Assembly (NCBI GenBank): GCA_031420365.1
Contig: JANOMP010000366.1
Coordinates: forward strand, 1 to 18,751
Reading direction: 5' to 3'
Origin: Leadbetterella sp031420365
GTDB lineage: Bacteria; Bacteroidota; Bacteroidia; Cytophagales; Spirosomataceae
DNA: 18,751 nt
Made by a program: the position numbers and the translations under genes. The notes beneath the pieces were generated by a model. It made no database searches. It was given only the letters and a program-made list of their open reading frames with translations, and was not told the DNA's origin. Positions 7,497 through 14,648 of this stretch are shown here, one piece after another; positions within the stretch are counted from its first letter, which is position 1; every line of letters begins with the position of its first letter.

Positions 7497-8588
7497 TTAT
7501 TCTCTTCCTGGTACACTCCCTAATCTAGGGAGTACACATCTGAAGCCTATATAAGATCTTGTTGTGGAACGATATTCAAATGTTGTAGTACCTGTTTCCA
7601 AGAAATATGCAACATCTTTCCATGAACCTCCTTTTACAACTTTTCTAGGCTCATCCTCTATGTCATAATTTGGGTTTAAGTCCCAAGTAATAGGAACATA
7701 TGATTCTGAATAAGCGTCATTTGTCCATTCTGCTACATTTCCTGCCATGTTATATAAACCGTAATCGTTAACATTAAAAGCATTAACAGGAGCAGTATAA
7801 TTATATCCATCTTTTTGATAATTTCCTCTAAAAGGTTTAAAGTTTGCAAGATAACATCCTTTACCATTGGCTACATAAGGATTTCCCCAAGGATATTTAG
7901 CACCATCCTTTCCACCTTTTGCTGCCCATTCCCATTCTGCAGACGATGGTAATCTGAATTTTGGAGACCTAAATTGTTCTTTTTCAGCTCTATAGTTGTT
8001 AAGTAAACTAGTTCTCCATTTACAAAAATACTGTGCGGCATCCCAACTTACTCCTACAGTTGGATACATATCAAAAGCCGGGTTGTTGTAGTAATTTTCT
8101 GTTAATTGATCGCCATTATGGTAAGTAAAGTCTTTTTTCCAAACTGTTGTATCTGGATAAAGCTTTGTCATAATAAATTCTTCGCCTAAAACTGATATAG
8201 AATCAGCTAAAATTGTATTTACAAACATTCTATATTCGTGATTTGAAATTTCAGTATCATCCATATAAAAAGGAGAAATAGTAATTCTTTTGTTCATGGA
8301 AACTCTGGCAGACATGATGTCTTCATCGGTTTGCCCCATTGTAAATGAACCAGAGGGAATTAAAACCATACCTGTAGGTGCTGTTTGCTTGTAACCTTTC
8401 CTTGCAGTTGCTATAATTTCACCATTTCTGATTCCATCAAGAGGGTCAGCGGCATTTCCGCCTTTTTTCCCTTTACCTAAACCTACCTTTTCCATGGTTT
8501 TGTTTAAAAAACCACAACTTTGTACTAAAAACAAAGGAGCCATTAAAAAGAAGGCTTTTACTAGAATGTTTGAAAATTGCTTGTTCAT
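7497..8588 (-). CDS. gldK: Gliding motility / T9SS lipoprotein GldK (PorK)
   Basis: GldK is an outer-membrane lipoprotein that forms, with GldN, the periplasmic ring of the T9SS. I chose the ATG at 8588 (363 residues); the frame extends to a TTG at 8600 that adds only MFSI. A signal peptide ends in a good lipobox, LVQSC, with Cys25 lipidated. A short basic, Gly-rich linker follows, then a formylglycine-generating-enzyme-like domain from about residue 72 to the end. Its motifs are RLPSSAEWEWAAKGG (212-226), GNVAEW (283-288), KGGSW (319-323) and GFRC (348-351). The paired catalytic cysteines of true FGEs, expected just after the GGSW motif, are absent, as is usual for structural GldK. It is the first gene of the gldKLMN block, 230 bp after porP, so an operon promoter may lie in that gap. 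Confidence 0.95.
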   Translation of the reverse strand: MNKQFSNILVKAFFLMAPLFLVQSCGFLNKTMEKVGLGKGKKGGNAADPLDGIRNGEIIATARKGYKQTAPTGMVLIPSGSFTMGQTDEDIMSARVSMNKRITISPFYMDDTEISNHEYRMFVNTILADSISVLGEEFIMTKLYPDTTVWKKDFTYHNGDQLTENYYNNPAFDMYPTVGVSWDAAQYFCKWRTSLLNNYRAEKEQFRSPKFRLPSSAEWEWAAKGGKDGAKYPWGNPYVANGKGCYLANFKPFRGNYQKDGYNYTAPVNAFNVNDYGLYNMAGNVAEWTNDAYSESYVPITWDLNPNYDIEDEPRKVVKGGSWKDVAYFLETGTTTFEYRSTTRSYIGFRCVLPRLGSVPGRE

Positions 8589-8818
8589 AATCGAAAACAA
8601 GTTGATTTAATCTATTAATAAAAAATTTACTAAATAAAATACAATGCCTAAAACGTCGTTCAGTTTCTATTTATTGTGCAATAATTAAAACTATCCTGTG
8701 TTTTAAAATCTCTTTGCATTTTTATGAATCTTACAGAAATCATGCCAATATAAATTAATCTTTTAAACTATTTATGGTATTTATTCAAAATATTCAAAGC
8801 AAAAACAATGCCGCTTAA

Positions 8819-9769
8819 TCATATATTATACCTGGGTGTTTTTATTATTGATTTTTTGCCTATTCTTGGTGGATTTAGAATATATCTTACAAATATTTCA
8901 TGAGAAGTTGGCGATTTGGCCAAAACCCCAAAGTTTACGATATCTAATGCGTACCCGACTTTTATATTATTTTTTAAAAAATTTCCGCCTATTAATATCG
9001 AAGCTGCATCTTGCCACCTATAATTTATTCCTCCCCAATATTTTTGATTGTAATTAGCTAAAACTCCAAGTTCAGTTGAAATGGTATTTAAATCACTTTT
9101 AATAATAAACATTGGACTTAAATCTAATGTGTAACTAACTCCAAAATCAATTTTGCCGCTAAGAATATACTTTCGTTTTTCAACTGGAGAAGTTGTTAAA
9201 TTATTAAACTTATACTTAGGTTCTAAAATATTTCTTATCGAAAACCCTAATTGATAATTAGGGTTGAATAAAAAAGCACCAATATTTAGATCTGGAGAAG
9301 AAAAGTTTAAGTTTGAATTAGGAATTAGTGGGTCATTTTCATCTCTAGGTCGATAATTCTCACCAAAATATTTTTGATTATTTAATCCCCCTGAAATTCC
9401 AAGACCTAAAACATTGTTGTTTATTTTTTTATGATAAGAATAAGATATGTGAATTTCTTGACTGTTTTGAACTTTTGAGGTATTACTAGAGCTAAAATAT
9501 ATTCCTAAGCCACCAGCTATTTTGCTTAGGGGTAAATCTGCTGAAAAAACGTTATTAATTACGCTTCCTCCATTATCAAATGTTCCTGAATAAGAAGTGT
9601 ATTGAGATCTAACATTTGCTTGAACCACTGTTTTATTTAAAATACCTGCGGCCCCAGGATTTAAGTAGAAGCTATTAAAAACATAATTAGTGAACTGCAT
9701 ACTGTTTTGAGCGTTAATTTTTAAAAAATTAACAACTAAAAACAGCACAAGTACATATTTTCTAATCAT
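8819..9769 (-). CDS. porP: PorP/SprF-family T9SS outer-membrane protein
   Basis: PorP/SprF proteins are outer-membrane T9SS accessory proteins. They are needed for secretion or surface retention of certain cargo, notably proteins with type B sorting domains. The chosen ATG at 9769 gives 316 residues with a signal peptide 1-20 (MIRKYVLVLF..INA, cut before QNS); an in-frame GTG at 9790 would add seven residues ahead of the signal and is unlikely. After cleavage comes the family hallmark QFTNYVFNSFYLNPGAAG (25-42), then alternating beta-strand segments with YSYHKKI, GLGISGG and GGNF motifs, consistent with a beta-barrel. Its place directly upstream of gldK matches porP-porK of Porphyromonas. The spacing is 87 nt from hemD and 230 nt to gldK. 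Confidence 0.92.
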   Translation of the reverse strand: MIRKYVLVLFLVVNFLKINAQNSMQFTNYVFNSFYLNPGAAGILNKTVVQANVRSQYTSYSGTFDNGGSVINNVFSADLPLSKIAGGLGIYFSSSNTSKVQNSQEIHISYSYHKKINNNVLGLGISGGLNNQKYFGENYRPRDENDPLIPNSNLNFSSPDLNIGAFLFNPNYQLGFSIRNILEPKYKFNNLTTSPVEKRKYILSGKIDFGVSYTLDLSPMFIIKSDLNTISTELGVLANYNQKYWGGINYRWQDAASILIGGNFLKNNIKVGYALDIVNFGVLAKSPTSHEIFVRYILNPPRIGKKSIIKTPRYNI

Positions 9770-9856
9770 TTTTAATTTTATCAGGAACACATTTTTATTT
9801 TCCTATTCAAATAACATCAATTTGGAGAAAAATATTATAACTATAGACAAGAATTA

Positions 9857-10639
9857 CTATAAATTGTTAGCTTTTTTAATATACAATTCTAATGCCCCTA
9901 CCATTGAAGGTGCATTAGGTAATGGAGCTTCAATGTCTAATATTAATCCCAAATCTCTTATAGCTTTTGCGGTAGTAGATCCAAATGCCGCTAACCTAGT
10001 ATTATTTTGTTTCCATTTAGGGAAATTATGAACCAATGAATGTACTCCTGAAGGACTAAAAAAACATATTATATCGTAAAAAACTTCAGTCAAGTCTGAT
10101 AAGTCCGCGGGTACTGTTTCATAAATAATAGCTTCAGTCAAACTAATTCCATGTTTTTCCATTATATCTGGAACTGAATTATTCCGAATATTTGAACATG
10201 GAAAGATATATTTTTCGTTTTTATGCTTTATAAAGAATGGTTCTAAATCTGCAGCGTTTTTGTTTCCAGCGAAAATTTTTCTTTTTCTAACTGTGATATA
10301 TTTTTGAAGATAATTTGCAGTTTGTTCTGTAACGCAAAAATATTTCATTTCAATTGGAATTTCAATTCGCATTTCTTCAGCCATTTTAAAATAATTATCG
10401 ACTGCATGTCTGCTTGTAAAAACTACCGCGGTATGAGCTAATAAATCAATTTTTTGCTTACGAAATTCTCTATGATCAATTTTTTTTACGTCAATAAAAT
10501 TTCTGAAATTTACTCTAATGTTATTGACTTTAGTAAGATCATTATAAGTCAATGACTTTTCACCTGGATTCTCTAAAGTAATTAAAATACTTTTAACTTT
10601 TTTTAGTCTGTCTATCTGTTTGTTTGTCATATCACTCAT
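9857..10639 (-). CDS. hemD: Uroporphyrinogen-III synthase-like protein
   Basis: The expected role is cyclisation of hydroxymethylbilane to uroporphyrinogen III, the branch point to haem and sirohaem. The 260-residue length fits. The family is poorly conserved and has few invariant residues, but the recognisable segments are in order: VVFTSRHAVDNYF (about 72-84), YFCVTEQTANYL, a central FPCSNIRNNSVPDIMEKHG (hinge/domain 2), AIIYETVPADL, FFSPSGVHSLV, and a C-terminal AAFGSTTAKAIRDLGL. Translation could begin at the ATG at 10639 or the one at 10630. It sits between the DUF4271 gene (83 nt upstream) and porP (87 nt downstream). Whether the catalytic role is retained in this T9SS-linked copy cannot be settled here. 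Confidence 0.9.
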   Translation of the reverse strand: MSDMTNKQIDRLKKVKSILITLENPGEKSLTYNDLTKVNNIRVNFRNFIDVKKIDHREFRKQKIDLLAHTAVVFTSRHAVDNYFKMAEEMRIEIPIEMKYFCVTEQTANYLQKYITVRKRKIFAGNKNAADLEPFFIKHKNEKYIFPCSNIRNNSVPDIMEKHGISLTEAIIYETVPADLSDLTEVFYDIICFFSPSGVHSLVHNFPKWKQNNTRLAAFGSTTAKAIRDLGLILDIEAPLPNAPSMVGALELYIKKANNL

Positions 10640-10722
10640 GCAGATTTTTTTTTTAAAGTTCTAAAAGTTTTTTTCATTAACATTGGCCAATTCTTTAAAA
10701 AAACAATTATTTATTTTATGAA

Positions 10723-11883
10723 TTAGATTATTAGCCTAAATCCTAATACTAACGGTAGGATTTCAACGATACAAAGATAAGAAATTAAGTAAAGAGTTTT
10801 GATATTTCCAGTTTGATTTATGGTAAAATATATAATTAATAACCGAATTAAATAAAAAATTAATAATATGGAGGTAAACAGGTTTTTAAAATTGGATATA
10901 TTTTCAGAATAGGTGTTATAGCTAATGAGTAAAAGGCTAAGAAAAATTGTAAAAAATAATAAAGAAGTTTGAATTAATTTGAAATAGTGAATATCAACAA
11001 TTCTTTCAATATTAAACAAGGAAGCGGTCGTTTTTAAGAAGAAATATTTTGTGATATATAAAACAAAGACTATAATACTTAATTTGAAAAAATTAGAAGT
11101 TAAAATACCGAAAGAATTTCCATTTTGAAAAACAAAATTGTTTGATAGTATGTCAAAACCTCTAGATTGGCATAGTGTATAGACAAAACTTGAAAACATA
11201 CTAAGCAGAATCACAATCATCATATTTGGTCTATCCAAAGGTTTATTTACCAAAAAAGATGTTTCTTTTATTTTAAATGAGGTTAAATCATTTATGTTAT
11301 AGAATTTTTTATATGCTTTGGTGTAATTATTAGCTAAAAAACTCATCATTACTAAACCAAAAAGAAAAAAAATGACCAAGCTGCTTTGAATAGATGAATA
11401 AGACCGTGGAGAAAAGTTTAAATAATTATTTGCTTTTGTTTTTAATTTTTCTGAGGCTTTTGAAAATGGAAAACCAAAAAAAATAGCATGGTTTTCAGGA
11501 TTTTTGTCACCATAAATACTCAAAATAAAAGTAGTACTTTCTGTAATTTTTGATAGTTCTTTAATGCTAAATTTAACCCATTCATCTTTTGGTAAAACTT
11601 GTTTCATTTTACTTCCAAAAAACAAATAATCATCATTGTTTTGTGATTTAAGTAATAAATAGCATCCAGGATAATCATTTAGATTTATTCTTAATGAATA
11701 AATTAATTTATTTGTATTGTTTTCTTTAATATATGGAGTGTATACTTTTAAATCTTGATCATATTCTAACCAATCATATTTAAGATCATAAATTACATTA
11801 TACGTATTGTTGGGTCCAGATGGAATTGCGAGACATTTTTTTAAGGGAATTAAAACCAAAAAAGCGATAATTATTATTCTCAA
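10723..11883 (-). CDS. DUF4271 membrane protein, starting at TTG
   Basis: I recognise this as a DUF4271 family protein; its biochemical function is unknown to me. The 386-residue product has a hydrophobic N-terminus that reads as a signal peptide or anchor (RIIIIAFLVLIPL..CLA, cut near residue 19). A beta-rich extracytoplasmic region follows (about 25-140, containing YDWLEYD and LPKDEWVKFSI), then six predicted membrane helices at about 167-184, 221-240, 266-283, 305-321, 336-355 and 363-384. No ATG exists between the upstream stop (11907-11905) and residue 93, so TTG at 11883 is the only usual start that keeps the signal sequence. It heads the minus-strand run that continues through hemD and porP into gldKLMN, which suggests a role connected with the T9SS or envelope. 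Confidence 0.78.
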   Translation of the reverse strand: MRIIIIAFLVLIPLKKCLAIPSGPNNTYNVIYDLKYDWLEYDQDLKVYTPYIKENNTNKLIYSLRINLNDYPGCYLLLKSQNNDDYLFFGSKMKQVLPKDEWVKFSIKELSKITESTTFILSIYGDKNPENHAIFFGFPFSKASEKLKTKANNYLNFSPRSYSSIQSSLVIFFLFGLVMMSFLANNYTKAYKKFYNINDLTSFKIKETSFLVNKPLDRPNMMIVILLSMFSSFVYTLCQSRGFDILSNNFVFQNGNSFGILTSNFFKLSIIVFVLYITKYFFLKTTASLFNIERIVDIHYFKLIQTSLLFFTIFLSLLLISYNTYSENISNFKNLFTSILLIFYLIRLLIIYFTINQTGNIKTLYLISYLCIVEILPLVLGFRLII

Positions 11884-12174
11884 TAATCTATTTTTTTTGT
11901 AAAATTATAAAAATCGTCGTTATTATATATAAGATGATACAGAAAACTTTAATAATTGGTATCTGTTATTCAATTATTGCTTCTAAAATTATTAAAACCA
12001 AAATTTTAAATTATTTTTTGAATTTCAAAATCTAAGAAACATTCATCAAACCAACCATAGATTGATTTTCATAATAATTCGATTTATAATAGATTTTATT
12101 CTCTCCATCTTAAGGATTTCTTTAAACCATTTACATTAAATAAGCGTTAGAAAATTAAAAAATAAAATCTTTTC
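11884..12174. other. Divergent intergenic region between the DUF4271 gene and the ATPase gene
   Basis: These 291 AT-rich bases separate the leftward DUF4271/hemD/T9SS unit from the rightward ATPase/AraC pair, so promoters for both should lie here. I looked for the Bacteroidota TAnnTTTG -7 box in both directions and found no exact match followed at suitable distance by either start codon; the nearest is ATTTTTTG around 12013-12020. No tRNA, hairpin terminator or credible small gene was seen. Confidence 0.5.
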
Positions 12175-13686
12175 ATGGCTCAATTTGACAAAAGTCTTTT
12201 AAAAATTGGAAATCTAGGAAAATTAAAATCATCCAACTATGTTTCAAAATCTATTAAGTTAGAATTAAGAGAGAACTTAATTTATAGTTTGGAGAATGGG
12301 ATAAACGTGTTTAAGGGAATATGGGGTTATGAAAATACGGTAATTCCTGAGTTGCAGAAAGCTATTTTATCCATGCACCATATCAACTTATTGGGACTGA
12401 GGGGGCAAGCAAAAACAAGAATTGCTCGATTAATGATAAATCTTTTGGATGAATATATTCCTATTGTTGAGGGCAGCGAATTAAATGATGATCCTCTCAA
12501 GCCATTGTCTAAATTTAGCTTAGATTTGATAGAGAAAATGGGGGATTCAACTCCTGTTTCTTGGCTTCATAAGTCTGAAAGGTATAATGAAAAATTGGCC
12601 ACTCCCGATGTTTCTGTTGCGGACTTAATTGGTGATGTAGATCCAATAAAGGCCGCCTCTCAAAAACTTTCTTATTCTGACGAAAGAGTCATTCATTTTG
12701 GATTAATACCTAGATCTAATCGTTGTATTTTTGTTATCAATGAATTACCTGATTTACAGGCTCGGATTCAAGTTGCACTTTTTAACATACTTCAAGAGGG
12801 AGATATTCAGATTAGAGGTTTTAAATTGAGGTTACCACTCGACATTCAATTTGTATTTACTGCAAATCCCGAAGATTATACCAATAGAGGAAGTATTGTT
12901 ACGCCATTAAAAGATAGAATTGATTCTCAAATTGTAACTCACTATCCAAAAGATTTAGAAACCGGGAAAAAGATAACTCAGCAAGAGGCTTCAGTCAAAA
13001 GTGGTCAAAAATCAATTGTGGTTAATGAAATATTAAAAAATTTAATAGAACAGATTGCAATACAAGCAAGAAAAAGTGAGTTTGTAGATGCTAAATCTGG
13101 AGTTTCTGCAAGAATGACAATTTCAGCCTATGAAAATTTATTAAGTTCGGTAGAATTAAGAGTTTTAAAGAATAGCGAAAAAGACGCTATAGCCAGAATT
13201 TCAGATGTTTATGGTGCAATATCTGCTATAAATGGTAAAATAGAATTAGTGTATGAAGGCGAGTTGGAAGGTCCTGTTTTTGTTGCCCAAAACTTGATAG
13301 GAAAAGCTATTAGAGAAGAGTTTGGTTTGTATTTTCCAAATCCAGAAAAAGAAAAGAAGAAGAAAATTGGGATTAATCATTACAAAAGAATTATTGATTG
13401 GTTTGCCAATAGTAATACAGTAGATTTATTACATAATGAGAACCAAAAAGACTACAAAAATAAACTTATGGAGGTAGATGGTCTTCAAGATTTAATTTTA
13501 AGTGTATTTCCCAAGGTAAAAGAAAACGAAAATCTATTTTTAATGGAATTTGCATTGCATGGTATAGCGGAACACTCTTTAGTTTCAAAACAACAATTGG
13601 ATGAAGGGCTAAAATTTAAAGATTTGCTCGACAGCATGCTTTTAGATAACTCTTTTGATTTTAATGAAGATGATAATCAAAACTAA
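12175..13686 (+). CDS. BchI/MoxR-like AAA+ ATPase (magnesium chelatase ATPase-subunit family)
   Basis: This 503-residue cytosolic AAA+ ATPase resembles the 'magnesium chelatase' or sigma-54-interaction annotated ATPases of Bacteroidota. The variant Walker A is GLRGQAKT (74-81), Walker B is CIFVINE (184-190, Asn in place of the usual Asp), sensor 1 is FTANPEDY (228-235) and a candidate Arg finger is in PLKDRID (244-250). An extended segment of about 100 residues lies between Walker A and B and includes the metal-chelatase-like LIGDVDP (151-157). The C-terminal part is helical, with a Lys-rich EKEKKKKIG stretch. Such ATPases usually act with a VWA/MIDAS protein to remodel targets; none is encoded next to it here. 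An AraC regulator gene follows 9 nt after its stop. True Mg-chelatase activity is unlikely without other chlorophyll genes. Confidence 0.85.
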   Translation: MAQFDKSLLKIGNLGKLKSSNYVSKSIKLELRENLIYSLENGINVFKGIWGYENTVIPELQKAILSMHHINLLGLRGQAKTRIARLMINLLDEYIPIVEGSELNDDPLKPLSKFSLDLIEKMGDSTPVSWLHKSERYNEKLATPDVSVADLIGDVDPIKAASQKLSYSDERVIHFGLIPRSNRCIFVINELPDLQARIQVALFNILQEGDIQIRGFKLRLPLDIQFVFTANPEDYTNRGSIVTPLKDRIDSQIVTHYPKDLETGKKITQQEASVKSGQKSIVVNEILKNLIEQIAIQARKSEFVDAKSGVSARMTISAYENLLSSVELRVLKNSEKDAIARISDVYGAISAINGKIELVYEGELEGPVFVAQNLIGKAIREEFGLYFPNPEKEKKKKIGINHYKRIIDWFANSNTVDLLHNENQKDYKNKLMEVDGLQDLILSVFPKVKENENLFLMEFALHGIAEHSLVSKQQLDEGLKFKDLLDSMLLDNSFDFNEDDNQN

Positions 13687-13695
13687 TAATTTTGA

Positions 13696-14553
13696 ATGAA
13701 ACCCTTATTTTTTAAGATTGACGCATTGGATGTTCCGTTTAGGGTGCAATCAGAGAGCTTAAAATATTTTTATGATAAATTTCATTTTCATCCTCAGTGC
13801 CAAATCACTTATATTGAAAAAGGATTAGGTACTTATATTATCGGTGATGCTGTTGGTAGGTTTTCGTCAGGTCAGGTATTTGTACTTGGAGCGAATTTAC
13901 CTCATGTTTTTAAATGTGACGAAATCTATTTCTCCGATTTTTCACCTGGGGTTAGTTCAACAACCATTTTTTTTAATCAAAACTTTTTTAACAATGAATT
14001 GTATCTTTTAAGTGAGTTAAGTCTATTCAATACTTTTGTGCAAGAAATAAAAGGTGGAATAAGTTATTCTAAAATTGGAATTGAAGTGGAATTTGAAAAG
14101 CTAAAAAATGCAGTAGGATTTAATAGGATACTTATTTTTTTAGAAATTATTGGTTATTTGTGTTCTAATAAAATAGAAATAAAAGAACTTTTAAACAAGA
14201 AAAAAAAATTTGATCAAGTAAAGAATGACAAAATTGAAAGAGTTTATGAGTTTACTTTGAATAAGTTTAAAACAAGAATAAAAATAGAAGAAACAGCAAA
14301 TCTAATAAATTTAACGACTAATGCTTTTTGTAAATTTTTTAAACAACAAACTGGCCAGAGCTATATTAGTTTCTTAAATGAAATTAGAATTAATCATGCG
14401 TGTTCCTTGTTTTTATCCTCTAACTTGGATGTAGCCTCAGTTGCTTTTGAATCTGGGTTTAATAATCTTTCAAATTTTAATAGGCAATTTACTCAAAAAC
14501 AAAAAGTAAGCCCAAAGAAATATCAAATGAATGTAAAGAATTTTTTCAATTAA
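13696..14553 (+). CDS. AraC-family transcriptional regulator with N-terminal cupin domain
   Basis: This 285-residue DNA-binding regulator probably senses a small ligand. Residues about 20-75 form an AraC-type cupin: FHFHPQCQITYIEKGLGTYI (29-48), FSSGQVFVLGANLPHVF (56-72). The C-terminal 100 residues hold two helix-turn-helix motifs at about 197-217 (IEETANLINLTTNAFCKFFK) and 245-268. The family signature lies at 254-276 (GFNNLSNFNRQF...VSPKKY), and ends close to the C-terminus as normal. This layout is typical of Bacteroidota regulators of sugar or stress genes. The start is 9 nt after the ATPase stop, so the two are very likely co-transcribed. No target operator could be recognised in the window. 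The product faces the convergent type B CTD protein gene across 95 bp with no clear terminator. Confidence 0.92.
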   Translation: MKPLFFKIDALDVPFRVQSESLKYFYDKFHFHPQCQITYIEKGLGTYIIGDAVGRFSSGQVFVLGANLPHVFKCDEIYFSDFSPGVSSTTIFFNQNFFNNELYLLSELSLFNTFVQEIKGGISYSKIGIEVEFEKLKNAVGFNRILIFLEIIGYLCSNKIEIKELLNKKKKFDQVKNDKIERVYEFTLNKFKTRIKIEETANLINLTTNAFCKFFKQQTGQSYISFLNEIRINHACSLFLSSNLDVASVAFESGFNNLSNFNRQFTQKQKVSPKKYQMNVKNFFN

Positions 14554-14648
14554 ATAATTCTAAAAAGGCATAAGATTTATTTTTGGAAATCAAGAAAAAA
14601 AAATAATATTTTGTATTGTTTTTAGGGATATCCTTAATCGGGTGCTTT

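Noticed and set aside
12175..13686. Annotation of the ATPase as a true magnesium chelatase subunit of (bacterio)chlorophyll synthesis
   Set aside because: No BchD/BchH or other pigment genes are present; resemblance is limited to the AAA+ core and is shared by many MoxR-like ATPases.
14554..14648. Possible terminator between the convergent AraC and type B CTD genes
   Set aside because: Only a short GGATATCC palindrome is visible near 14627-14634, with no stem followed by a T-run.
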